Positions 8,272 to 15,928 of a DNA stretch of 64,000 nucleotides are shown in pieces (within the stretch, counting starts at the first letter, position 1; the number at the start of each line of letters is the position of its first letter). A model generated the notes under the pieces. The model saw nothing but the letters and a program-made list of their open reading frames with translations, made no database searches and was not told the DNA's origin. The stretch comes from Rhodocyclales bacterium. Its GTDB lineage: Bacteria; Pseudomonadota; Gammaproteobacteria; Burkholderiales; Rhodocyclaceae. The stretch spans positions 1-64,000 of the forward strand of contig JACRIY010000124.1 of NCBI GenBank assembly GCA_016235805.1, in the 5' to 3' direction. A program made the translations under genes and the position numbers.

Positions 8272-8448
8272 TTCCCCCGCGAGTGCCGTTTGGCCGGCAT
8301 CCTGAACCTGCGTTCAGAGTGGCCACGTTCCTGCCGCTTCAGGTTCGCCCGCCGGGGGCGATCACAACAGCGGCGTCTTTGGGCTGCGGCCGATGCCAAT
8401 GGATATTGGTTCAAGGAATGTATGGCCTTGGCGAACACCGCAGGGGAA
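8272..8448 (-). ncRNA. ssrS: 6S RNA (ssrS), regulator of sigma-70 RNA polymerase
   Basis: Lies on the reverse strand 50 bases downstream of zapA, its usual position in beta- and gammaproteobacteria. Read on that strand, it opens CCCCTGCGGTGTTCGCCAAGG and closes GGCACTCGCGGGGG, so the ends pair into the long closing stem. Inside are CCTTGAACC and, near the other end, GGTTCAGGATGCCGGCC, which resemble the conserved arms flanking the open bubble that mimics promoter DNA. The size, about 177 nt, fits. Ends are estimated from pairing, not mapped. A perfect CCGGCGCC/GGCGCCGG inverted repeat lies about 45-70 bases further on without a T-run. Confidence 0.75.
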
Positions 8449-8497
8449 ACCCGGGGAAACCAAGCAACCCATTCGCGTATCGGCGGCGGAACCTGCC

Positions 8498-8824
8498 TCA
8501 GAACAACTGCGAGTGTTGCGCCAGCGATGCGTCGAGCTTGGCCTCGATGGAATCGATTCTACGCTGAATCGTTTCGCTTTCAAGTGCCGCCGCAACATGT
8601 GCGGGAGTGTCGTTGGCCGCGAGCAATTCGTGGGCAAGATTGAGGGCCACCATGACCGCGACGCGCTCGCCGCTGCCGCGTGCGCCGGTGGCCGATTTGT
8701 CGCCCGCTTCCTTCAGCTTCGCGTCGAGCAGGGCCACCGCAGCCTGCAATTTCTCGCGCTGGTCGGGTTCGCAGGCAACGCGGTAATCCTTGCCCAGCAG
8801 CTTGATGTCGAGGGTTTTGCTCAT
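8498..8824 (-). CDS. zapA: Cell division protein ZapA
   Basis: 108 aa beginning MSKTLDIKLLGKDYRVACEP, the typical ZapA N-terminal strand that binds FtsZ, followed by the conserved GERVAVMVALNLAHELL helix and a C-terminal coiled coil (ETIQRRIDSIEAKLDASL) used for tetramerisation. ZapA crosslinks FtsZ protofilaments at the division ring. The ORF track starts 46 residues too early; the ATG at 8824 overlaps the stop of the upstream zapB-like gene by TCAT/ATGA, giving a coupled pair. 6S RNA follows downstream. Confidence 0.92.
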   Translation of the reverse strand: MSKTLDIKLLGKDYRVACEPDQREKLQAAVALLDAKLKEAGDKSATGARGSGERVAVMVALNLAHELLAANDTPAHVAAALESETIQRRIDSIEAKLDASLAQHSQLF

Positions 8825-9015
8825 TCTTCGGGCAACCGGGTCATCAGGGCTTCGAGGCGTTGGCGGGCAACTTCGATCTTGGTCGTCAGCGCCGCTTTCT
8901 CCGCCTCCAGCCCGGCCACGTGGGCGCGCAAATCCTGATTCTCGCCGCGCAGGCTGCTGCACACGGCCAGGATCTGTTCGACCTTGTGCTCAAGTTGATC
9001 GAGGGAAACGCTCAT
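8821..9015 (-). CDS. ZapB-like coiled-coil protein (TIGR02449-type)
   Basis: 64 aa starting MSVSLDQLEHKVEQILAV; nearly the whole protein is a heptad coiled coil (SSLRGENQDLRAHVAGLEAEKAALTTKIEVARQRLEAL). Small coiled-coil proteins of this kind are encoded directly before zapA in many betaproteobacteria and are thought to act in division with ZapA. The track starts nine residues earlier; MSVSL gives the usual form. Its stop overlaps the zapA start by four bases. Confidence 0.82.
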   Translation of the reverse strand: MSVSLDQLEHKVEQILAVCSSLRGENQDLRAHVAGLEAEKAALTTKIEVARQRLEALMTRLPEE

Positions 9016-9166
9016 GGCCGCAAGTTTCCGGTAAAACCCCAATCAGGTCAAGCAACAAGCTTCCGATTTGAATGTGAACTATGTCCGCCGCAGCCTCGCG
9101 GTGGACGGTATCCCCGGTGGGGTGACGTGGCTCGTGGGCAGTGCCGCGCTCTGGCAAAATGGCCTT

Positions 9167-10285
9167 ATGCCCCACGAAGCCTTCTCCGCAGCCGGCCTGC
9201 GCCGCGCGCTGGTGATCAAGCTGCGCCATCACGGTGACGTGTTGCTGGCCGCCCCGGTGATCTCCACGCTGAAACGCATCGCCCCGCAGTGCGAGGTCGA
9301 TGCGCTGGTCTATGCCGACACCGCGCCGATGCTCGAAGGCCATCCGGCGCTGGCACAACTGCACCGCATCGACCGAAACTGGAAGCGCCAGGGCCTGCGC
9401 CGCCAGGGCGGCGCCGAATGGCGCCTGATCCGCGATCTGCGCGCCCGGCATTACGACCTCGTGGTGCATCTGTCGGTGCATACGCGCGGCGCCTGGCTGG
9501 TGCGCCTGCTGCGGCCGCGCTGGTCGGTGGCGCCGAAGTTCCGCGGAAGTTTCTGGGCGAGCAGCTTCACGCATTACTACCCGGCGCAGTCGGATCCGCA
9601 ACGTCACACGGTGGATACCAACCTCGACAGCCTGCGTGCGCTCGGGATCACGCCGATCGAGGCCGACCAGCGCGTCGTCCTGGTGCCCGGCGCCGCGGCC
9701 GAGGCGCGCGTCGGCGAACTGCTGGCACAGCATGGCTTGAGTGCGGGCCGCTTCATCCACGTCCATCCGGCTTCGCGCTGGGCCTTCAAGTGCTGGCCGG
9801 CCGAGCGCGTGGCGGCGCTGTGCGACGCGCTGGCGGCCAAGGGCTGGCCCCTCGTGCTGACGTCGGCGCCGGATGCCGGCGAGAAGGCGCTGATCGGTGC
9901 CGTGAATGAATCGCGTGCCCAGAGTGCCGTATCGTCGGCGCCGACTTTCGATTTCTCCGGCCAGCTTTCACTCAAGGAACTCGCCGCATTGACGGCGCAG
10001 GCTCGGTTGTTCGTCGGCGTAGATTCGGCGCCGATGCACATCGCCGCCGCGATGGGCACGCCGGTGGTCGCCATCTTCGGCCCGTCGGGTGATCGCGAAT
10101 GGGGACCCTGGGGCGCGGGACACCGCGTGGTCGCTTCGCTGAGCCATCCCTGCCGGCCCTGCGGCATGGCGGGTTGCAACGACAGCAAGGTCAGCGACTG
10201 CCTGACCACGCTGCCGGTGGCGCAGGTGCTTTCCGCTTGCGAGGAACTGCTGGCCATTCCCGTCCCGCTGAAGGGCGCGGCGTGA
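9167..10285 (+). CDS. Glycosyltransferase family 9, WaaQ-like LPS heptosyltransferase
   Basis: 372 aa from ATG 9167 (MPHEAFSAAGLRRALVIKLRHHGDVLLAAPVISTL). The track form adds 33 residues of unlikely leader. The N-terminal domain carries the GT9 signature RALVIKLRHHGDVLLAAPV with the glycine/aspartate that contacts the acceptor side; the C-terminal domain has IHVHPASRWAFKCWP near residue 200 and LFVGVDSAPMHIAAAMGTPVVAIFGPSG near 295, the ADP-heptose-binding region. The long form with RWAFKCW is typical of the WaaQ/heptosyltransferase III group. It overlaps the next glycosyltransferase by GTGA and begins the surface-glycan region. Confidence 0.88.
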   Translation: MPHEAFSAAGLRRALVIKLRHHGDVLLAAPVISTLKRIAPQCEVDALVYADTAPMLEGHPALAQLHRIDRNWKRQGLRRQGGAEWRLIRDLRARHYDLVVHLSVHTRGAWLVRLLRPRWSVAPKFRGSFWASSFTHYYPAQSDPQRHTVDTNLDSLRALGITPIEADQRVVLVPGAAAEARVGELLAQHGLSAGRFIHVHPASRWAFKCWPAERVAALCDALAAKGWPLVLTSAPDAGEKALIGAVNESRAQSAVSSAPTFDFSGQLSLKELAALTAQARLFVGVDSAPMHIAAAMGTPVVAIFGPSGDREWGPWGAGHRVVASLSHPCRPCGMAGCNDSKVSDCLTTLPVAQVLSACEELLAIPVPLKGAA

Positions 10286-11367
10286 AACTCGCCATCGTGC
10301 GCCAGAAATACACGCCCTTTGGCGGCGCGGAAAGATTCGTCGCGCGGGCGCTGGATGCCTTGCGGGCCAAAGGGGTCGATGTCAGCATCATCGCGCGGCA
10401 ATGGCAGGGCGACGTGCCGGGCATCCGCGTCGATCCCTTCTACCTCGGCCGCACCTGGCGCGATGCGGGTTTCGCGCGCGGCGTGCGGCGCCTGATCGCG
10501 GAGCGGCGCTTCGGGCTGGTGCAGAGCCACGAGCGCATTCCCGGCTGCGACATCTACCGCGCCGGCGACGGCGTCCATGCCACCTGGCTGGAACTGCGCG
10601 GCATGCCGCTGGACCGCTTTGCGCCCTGGCATCGTTACACGCTGGCGGCGGAGGCGGCGATGTTCGGCCACCCGGACCTGCGCGCCGTGATCTGCAATTC
10701 GCGCATGGTGAAGGACGACATCGCGCGCCGCTTCGGCCTGCCTGGGGACAAGCTGCAGGTGATCTACAACGGGGTCGACCTCGAAGCCTTCCATCCGCGC
10801 CTGCGCGACGAACAGGGGCGCAGATTGCGCGCCAAGACCGGCGTCGCCCCGACGACGCCGGTGATCCTCTTCGTCGGTTCCGGCTACGAGCGCAAGGGCC
10901 TGCCGACGCTGCTGCGCGCGATGGCGCGGATGCAGCGGCGCGATGCGCGGCTGTGGGTGGTCGGCCGCGACAAGCAGGAAACGCTCATGCGCAAGCTGGC
11001 GCAGACGCTCGGCGTAGACGATCGTGTGATGTTCCTCGGCGCGCAGACGGACGTGCGGCCCTTCTATGGCGCGGCCGATCTGTTCGCGCTGCCGACGCGC
11101 TACGACCCGTTTCCCAATGCCGCGCTGGAGGCGCTGGCCTGCGGCCTGCCCTTGGCCACGACGACGACTTGCGGTGCGGCGGAGCTGGTGACGGCGGCGA
11201 ATGGCTTGGTGGTCGCGGCGGGCGACGTGGCGGCGCTGGCGGCAGGCCTCGACACGCTGTGCGACCGCGCGCCGCTGATGCGCGATGCCGCGCGCGCCAG
11301 CGTCGCCCATCTCGAACTGACGACGATGGCGGCGCAGTTGATGGCGCTCTATTCGCGGCTGGTGTAA
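10282..11367 (+). CDS. Glycosyltransferase family 4, WaaG-like
   Basis: 361 aa from a GTG overlapping the previous stop (GTGA). It opens KLAIVRQKYTPFGGAERFV, a GT-B N-terminal loop of the WaaG/RfaG kind, and has the donor-binding half with VILFVGSGYERKGLPTLLRAM near residue 193 and DLFALPTRYDPFPNAALEALACGLP near 275, which contains the EX7E-type retaining motif (P-N-A-ALEALACG). WaaG adds the first glucose to heptose II in LPS inner core; that acceptor fits the upstream heptosyltransferase, but sugar specificity is inference. The ORF track starts 61 codons too early inside the neighbour. Its 3' end overlaps the convergent gene by 19 bases. Confidence 0.87.
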   Translation: MKLAIVRQKYTPFGGAERFVARALDALRAKGVDVSIIARQWQGDVPGIRVDPFYLGRTWRDAGFARGVRRLIAERRFGLVQSHERIPGCDIYRAGDGVHATWLELRGMPLDRFAPWHRYTLAAEAAMFGHPDLRAVICNSRMVKDDIARRFGLPGDKLQVIYNGVDLEAFHPRLRDEQGRRLRAKTGVAPTTPVILFVGSGYERKGLPTLLRAMARMQRRDARLWVVGRDKQETLMRKLAQTLGVDDRVMFLGAQTDVRPFYGAADLFALPTRYDPFPNAALEALACGLPLATTTTCGAAELVTAANGLVVAAGDVAALAAGLDTLCDRAPLMRDAARASVAHLELTTMAAQLMALYSRLV

Positions 11368-12488
11368 GCCCGGGCGTCGGCCACGATCGGCCGCAAGCGC
11401 TCGACGAAGGCCTCGAAGGAAAACCGCGCGAGGTGGGCCTGCGCCAGTTCGGGTTGCGGGCGCGGACGGCCGGCGAGCAACTCGTCGAGCAGCCGGGCGA
11501 AATCCGCGCCGGCATCCTGGCGCGGATCGCGGTAGAGGAAGCCGGTCGACCCATCCTGCACGGTTTCGGTGAAGGGCGGCGCATCCACCGCGATCACCGG
11601 CGTGCCGCAGGCCTGCGCCTCGATCACGTTGAGGCCCAGCGCTTCCTTTTCCGGCAGGCCGGACAGCAGGTAATCGATCTGCCGGTAGATGCTGCCGACG
11701 TCGCCCTGCTGGCCCCAGAATCGCGCCTGGCCGGGAGGCAGCGTAGCGAGCGCACGGTCGAGGTCGCGCACCGAGGCATAGCCGCCGCTGCCGAAGATCT
11801 CCAGGTTGACCTGCGGATGCCTGGCCAGTACCGGCGCCAGCTGCGCGAACAGTTGCGGAAACTGCTTGATCGGCGTCAGGCGCGAAACGATCCCCAGCGT
11901 CAGGCCGCTGCGCCGCACGAATGCGGGATGCGACCGCAGTGCTTCTGCCATGGGTTCCAGCGCGCCGAGCAGGCGGTCGCGAACCTTGCGCCGGTCCCAG
12001 TCGTAACGGCTGCTGCGGCGTATGTCGGCCGCCCCCTGCGTGGCACGCGCGCCCAGTCCGGCGACGCCCAGCAGCGGCGTATCCCAGGCCGGCAGTCCGG
12101 CGCTGAGCAGACCGTCGCGCACCCAGCATGACACGGTGTAGATCCGGTCGTATCCGGCGAAGGCGGCCGGATTGCGACCCTGTACCGGCATGTGGGCGAT
12201 GGCGCTGCGCAGGCGCCTTGGGCTCGGGTGCCTCAGCGCCGCCGACAGCGGTCCGTGCGAAAGCAGCCAGAGGGGGCCGGACGGTATGTGGCGGGGCAGG
12301 TCGGCCACGCTGGCCACGGCGATGCGCTCGGTATCCGCAGGCAGGCCGAGGCGATCCCAGAAGCCGGCGCGCGGGTGCACCAGCAGGGTCGTCGCCACGC
12401 CGAGCTGCGACAGGGCGCGGCAGAAGAAGGTGGTGTAGACCTCGCCGCCGCCGAAATGGCTCTGCAGGTTGATCTGGACGTGCTTCAT
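11349..12488 (-). CDS. Glycosyltransferase family 4 (last gene of the reverse glycan operon)
   Basis: 379 aa from ATG 12488 (MKHVQINLQSHFGGGEVYTTFF), overlapping the O-antigen ligase stop by ATGA. GT-B fold: N-terminal FGGGEVY loop; C-terminal domain from LTLGIVSRLTPIKQFPQL near residue 195 to PEKEALGLNVIEAQACGTPVIAVDAPPFTET near 285, holding the retaining EX7E-type motif. Sugar donor and acceptor are unknown. It ends the long reverse operon and its 3' end overlaps that of the forward WaaG-like gene. Confidence 0.85.
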   Translation of the reverse strand: MKHVQINLQSHFGGGEVYTTFFCRALSQLGVATTLLVHPRAGFWDRLGLPADTERIAVASVADLPRHIPSGPLWLLSHGPLSAALRHPSPRRLRSAIAHMPVQGRNPAAFAGYDRIYTVSCWVRDGLLSAGLPAWDTPLLGVAGLGARATQGAADIRRSSRYDWDRRKVRDRLLGALEPMAEALRSHPAFVRRSGLTLGIVSRLTPIKQFPQLFAQLAPVLARHPQVNLEIFGSGGYASVRDLDRALATLPPGQARFWGQQGDVGSIYRQIDYLLSGLPEKEALGLNVIEAQACGTPVIAVDAPPFTETVQDGSTGFLYRDPRQDAGADFARLLDELLAGRPRPQPELAQAHLARFSFEAFVERLRPIVADARAYTSRE

Positions 12489-13762
12489 GTCTTTGTCGCC
12501 GTCCTCTTCATCGCGGCGACCAGCACGCCGCAAACGAAGGCGAACAGGCCCAGCCGCCAGCCGGACAGGTGGCCGTCGAGCAGGCAGCGCAGCAGATAGC
12601 CACCGACCAGCAGGCTCAGCATCAGGCCGGCGGCGTCCTCATGCTGCCTGAATTGCCGCCAGCCGCCGCGGATCGCCAGCCCGGCCGTGAGCAGCAGCAG
12701 GCCGAGTCCGGGCAGGCCGCTGCCGAGGGCGAAATCCAGCCAGCCGCTGTGGCTGCTGACCATGCCGCGGTGGCTGTAGGCCTGCTCGATGGCGCGGCCG
12801 AAGGCATCGCGGCCGAAGCCGATGCCGAGTGGCTGCTCGGCGATCGCCGTCACGGCGCGGTGCGCCCAGGCGGCGCGCATGTAGGCGGAGTCCTCCAGGA
12901 ACGCGCCGGAGGGGGTGGTCGGCTGCAGGTCCGGGTCGGGCGTCAGCCAGTAACGGCTGGGCGAATTCCAGCCGATTGCGGCCGACTCGGTAAAGCGGCT
13001 CCAGCGCGCGTCCAGCGTCAGGGACACGCCGCCCAGAATCGCTACCGCGAGCAACAGGAGCATGAAACGCGGCCGGCGGCCGGTCATCAGGGTCGGTGCC
13101 AGCAACAGCAGAAGCAGGCTCACTAGAGTGCCGTTGCGCACTCGCAGCGCGAGGTCGGCAACCAGCGCCAGACCCAGCGCGGCCCAGCCCGGCCCGGTGG
13201 CAAACACCGCATTGCCGGGGCGCGCCGCGAGCCGTTCCGCGAGCAGCAGGGCGAGCAGGAAGCCGTTCAGGCTGCTGTGGTAATCGCGTTCGCCGAACGG
13301 CACCAAACCCTTCGATCCGTCGCCCACGGCGCCGGTGGTCGCCAGCAGCCAGAGCTGCCAGGCGAACATCCACAGCATGTGCGCCAGCAGCGCGGCGACC
13401 ACGGCGCGCAGCGCGAGGCGGGGCTCCAATCGGGCCGCGACCCCCGCCGCCAGCGCCGCAACCAGCAACGGAACGATCCAGTCGCCGCGCAGGTTGTCCA
13501 GCGCAAGAGTCGGCGCTGGCGCCACGGCAAGCGAATGCAGCAGCAGCCAGGCGGTGGTCGCGCCCAGCGCCCAGGCGGCCGGCAGCAGGGAGGGCGGCAG
13601 CCGCGGACGCGCCGCGCCGCGCCAGGTGGCGAGCAGCGCCGCCAGGCCGACCAGCAGCAGCAGGTTGCGCAGCGCGATGGTGTGCGGGATCGGAAAGACG
13701 AAGACGATCGCCGCGAGCCAGGCTTGCCAGAACCCGGTCATGGCGGGAAGCGCGGGATTCAT
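12485..13762 (-). CDS. O-antigen ligase / polymerase family membrane protein (WaaL/Wzy-like)
   Basis: 425 aa with about ten to twelve membrane helices, starting MNPALPAMTGFWQAWLAAIVFVF at 13762; the track start is 86 codons too early. The region LALRVRNGTLVSLLLLLLAPTL and a long periplasmic loop with PLGIGFGRDAFGRAIEQAYSHRGMVSSHSGWLDFALGSGLPGL (conserved HSGWLD) match the Wzy_C/WaaL family that joins O-antigen to lipid A-core or polymerises repeat units in the periplasm. Neighbouring glycosyltransferases and MsbA favour an LPS ligase role, but ligase and polymerase cannot be separated from sequence. A 19/20 copy of the window's 20-mer repeat lies in frame (VAPAPTL). Confidence 0.83.
   Translation of the reverse strand: MNPALPAMTGFWQAWLAAIVFVFPIPHTIALRNLLLLVGLAALLATWRGAARPRLPPSLLPAAWALGATTAWLLLHSLAVAPAPTLALDNLRGDWIVPLLVAALAAGVAARLEPRLALRAVVAALLAHMLWMFAWQLWLLATTGAVGDGSKGLVPFGERDYHSSLNGFLLALLLAERLAARPGNAVFATGPGWAALGLALVADLALRVRNGTLVSLLLLLLAPTLMTGRRPRFMLLLLAVAILGGVSLTLDARWSRFTESAAIGWNSPSRYWLTPDPDLQPTTPSGAFLEDSAYMRAAWAHRAVTAIAEQPLGIGFGRDAFGRAIEQAYSHRGMVSSHSGWLDFALGSGLPGLGLLLLTAGLAIRGGWRQFRQHEDAAGLMLSLLVGGYLLRCLLDGHLSGWRLGLFAFVCGVLVAAMKRTATKT
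13509..13528 (+). repeat. Dispersed 20-mer repeat, 19/20 match
   Basis: GTCGGCGCTGGCGCCACGGC, one mismatch to the 20-mer core. It lies antisense within the O-antigen ligase gene, which reads it as VAPAPTL in a periplasmic loop. Confidence 0.6.
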
Positions 13763-13793
13763 CGGTCGTTCCCGACCCGTGAAGGGCTCGGCA

Positions 13794-14774
13794 CTAGCGG
13801 CATGTCTGCCCCCGATGCGCGTGCCAGGCCAGCAGTCTTTCGCGCAGCGTGGCGGCGCGGTGGGCGTAGGTGTGGCAGGCCATGACGTGTGCATGACAGC
13901 GTTCGGCCAGGTCGCGCGCCGCGTCGAAATGCGCCAGCCAGTGGTCGATTTTGGCGACACAGTCGTCCAGCCCGTCGAACTCGGCCCAGTTCTCGCCCAG
14001 GGTGAAGTCGTCGCGCGCATGGGTGCGCTTGTCGCAGAGCAGGAAGCCGCCGCTGGCGGGGATGCCGTAGCAGCGTTCGGGCAGTCCGGAGGCGACGGGT
14101 GCGTTGAAGTCGCAGGAGGCGCCGAAGTTGAGGTTGATGCGGCTGGACTGGATCAGCGCCACCTGGTCAGCCACGCTCATGCCTGCGGCTTCGCGGATCA
14201 GGACGCGCAGGCCCTTGCCGGCGAGGCGTTCGCCCAGCGCGGCGAAGAACTCCTGGCGCGGACGCATTTCCTTGGCGCGGGCCCCGTCCATGGCGCCGAA
14301 GAAGGACAGGTCGTACTGGTAGTGGCTGGCCTCGCGAAATCGGCGCCAGGTTGCCGCCGAGGCGTCGACGCAGTAGTTCTCGGTTTCGGCGGCGTTGCCC
14401 AGGTAGAAATTCGCTTTGCCGAAACGCCGGCCGTCGATGGTGCTGTGGCTGGCATAGAAATCGAAGGGGCGCAGGGCTTCCTGCAAGCTCAGGCGCCAGC
14501 GCGGCTGGTTCAGGTAGTGCGGCGCGTCGCGATTCCAGGTCACTACCGGCACGCCCTGCGCCCGTAGCGCGCGAAAGCGGCGCAGGGAACGCAGCGGCGA
14601 CTTCAGCGTGGCGTAGAAGCAGGCGAAGTGGGCGACGGTCTGGCGCGGGTCGGGAGGTGCGGCGCTGTCGTCGCTGCGGCGCACGTCGTAGCCGAGCTTG
14701 CGGAAATGCGCGGCGAGCGGGATGAAGGTTTTCGCGCCGTCATGGGTGATGACGCTGCGCGGCGGGCCGCTCAC
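13794..14774 (-). CDS. CgeB-like glycosyltransferase
   Basis: 326 aa. The C-terminal half SFFGAMDGARAKEMRPRQEFFAAL, then QSSRINLNFGASCDFNAPVASGLPERCYGIPASGGFLLCDKRTHARDDF and LGENWAEFDGLDDCVAKIDHWL matches the CgeB/GT1-like family found in spore-coat and surface-glycan clusters: an ERxYGIPASGGFLL donor-site helix replaces the usual EX7E motif. The N-terminal half is a Rossmann-like acceptor domain. Donor sugar unknown. It overlaps the following acyltransferase gene by ATGA and is separated from the ligase gene by 31 bases. Confidence 0.8.
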   Translation of the reverse strand: MSGPPRSVITHDGAKTFIPLAAHFRKLGYDVRRSDDSAAPPDPRQTVAHFACFYATLKSPLRSLRRFRALRAQGVPVVTWNRDAPHYLNQPRWRLSLQEALRPFDFYASHSTIDGRRFGKANFYLGNAAETENYCVDASAATWRRFREASHYQYDLSFFGAMDGARAKEMRPRQEFFAALGERLAGKGLRVLIREAAGMSVADQVALIQSSRINLNFGASCDFNAPVASGLPERCYGIPASGGFLLCDKRTHARDDFTLGENWAEFDGLDDCVAKIDHWLAHFDAARDLAERCHAHVMACHTYAHRAATLRERLLAWHAHRGQTCR

Positions 14775-15370
14775 GGCGCCACCGGCGGCACGGTTGCGTC
14801 GCTGCCGCGCGAGCCGATGACGCGGGCCGGGACGCCGGCCAGGATCGAATACGGCGCGCAGGAGGCGGTCACCACGGCGCCGGCGCCGATCACCGAGCCG
14901 CGGCCGATGACGATGCCTTCGAGCACGATCGCGCCGGCACCGATCCAGACGTCATCCTCGATGGTGACGTTGCCCGAGACCATGCCCTGCGTGTTGATCG
15001 GTTGTTCGCGCGAGGCGAATACGTGGCGGTAGGCGATCAGGTGGGCGCGCGGCCCGATCAGGACGTCCTTGCCGATGGTCACCGTGCCGCGCGCGTCGAT
15101 CGCGGCATTGCGGTTGATCGAGGTGCGGTCGCCGATTTCGAGCCGGCCGAAGGCGCCGAGATAGACGCCGCGATTGAGGTCCACGCCGTCGCCGAGGACG
15201 ACGCAGGCGAGGTTGTCCGGGGCGTCGATCACGCAGCCGGTGCGTATCTTGCAGCCGCGGCCGAGGCGGACGTTGCGCGGGTGCTTGATGTGCGCGCCGA
15301 GCGATATCGTCGAATTCCCGCTCAGCCTGGCGAGCAGGGCGAACCAGAGCAGGCTGAACCAGAGCTTCAT
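14771..15370 (-). CDS. Left-handed beta-helix (hexapeptide) acyltransferase
   Basis: 199 aa from ATG 15370 (MKLWFSLLWFALLARLSG). An amphipathic/hydrophobic N-terminal helix is followed by hexapeptide repeats (for example NVRLGRGCKIRTGCVIDAP, TIGKDVLIGPRAHLIAYRHVF, TIEDDVWIGAGAIVLEGIVIGRGSVIGAGAVVT) and the C-terminal YSILAGVPARVIG that closes this family. The His in AYRHVF is the likely catalytic base. Such enzymes O- or N-acetylate sugars of surface glycans. It overlaps the start of CgeB-like and the stop of the next acyltransferase by four bases each. The ORF track joins it to an out-of-frame extension. Confidence 0.88.
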   Translation of the reverse strand: MKLWFSLLWFALLARLSGNSTISLGAHIKHPRNVRLGRGCKIRTGCVIDAPDNLACVVLGDGVDLNRGVYLGAFGRLEIGDRTSINRNAAIDARGTVTIGKDVLIGPRAHLIAYRHVFASREQPINTQGMVSGNVTIEDDVWIGAGAIVLEGIVIGRGSVIGAGAVVTASCAPYSILAGVPARVIGSRGSDATVPPVAP

Positions 15371-15927
15371 GTCCGTGCCTTGCGCACCGTGGCGGGGACG
15401 CCGGCCACCACGGTGAATTCCGGCACGTCCTCGCGCACTACGGCGCCGGCGGCGACCACGGCGCCGTCGCCGATGCTGACGCCGGCCATGATGACCGCAT
15501 TGGCGCCGAGCCAGACGTCGCGCCCGATGCGGATCGGCGCGAGGATCACCGGCTGCGACTGTATCGTCGCGCCGCGCGCGTAGCGGTGCTGGTAGGAAAT
15601 GATCTGCACGCCGGGACCGATCAGCGTGTCCTCGCCGATGTCGACGCCGCCGCTGCCGTTGATGATGGCGAAGTTGTTGACCCGCACCCGGTCGGCGATG
15701 CGCACGCCGCCGTTGCCGCCCTGCACGTAGGCATAGCGGTTGATCTCGACCTTGTCGCCGAAGCGCACGCCGGGGCTGCGCGTGGCATCCACCGAGGCGT
15801 CGGCCTGTATCTTGCACCCGCGGCCGAGGCGGATGCCCTCGTGGCCCTTGATGTAGGCGGAGAAGGACACCCGGTTGCCGGCGCGGCGCTGTTGCACGAC
15901 AAAGAAGAGGTGCTTGAGAAGATTCAC
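15367..15927 (-). CDS. Second left-handed beta-helix (hexapeptide) acyltransferase
   Basis: 186 aa from a GTG at 15927, one base after the asnB stop (VNLLKHLFFVVQQRRAGNRV). The architecture is the same as its neighbour: a short N-terminal helix, hexapeptide coils (GIRLGRGCKIQADASVDA, GEDTLIGPGVQIISYQHRY, IGRDVWLGANAVIMAGVSIGDGAVVAAGAVV) and the end FTVVAGVPATVRK. The catalytic His is in SYQHRY. The two adjacent genes are similar enough to be a tandem duplication that diverged, perhaps to modify two positions or two sugars. The track start at 16146 is in the wrong frame of asnB. Confidence 0.86.
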   Translation of the reverse strand: MNLLKHLFFVVQQRRAGNRVSFSAYIKGHEGIRLGRGCKIQADASVDATRSPGVRFGDKVEINRYAYVQGGNGGVRIADRVRVNNFAIINGSGGVDIGEDTLIGPGVQIISYQHRYARGATIQSQPVILAPIRIGRDVWLGANAVIMAGVSIGDGAVVAAGAVVREDVPEFTVVAGVPATVRKART

Positions 15928-15928
15928 A

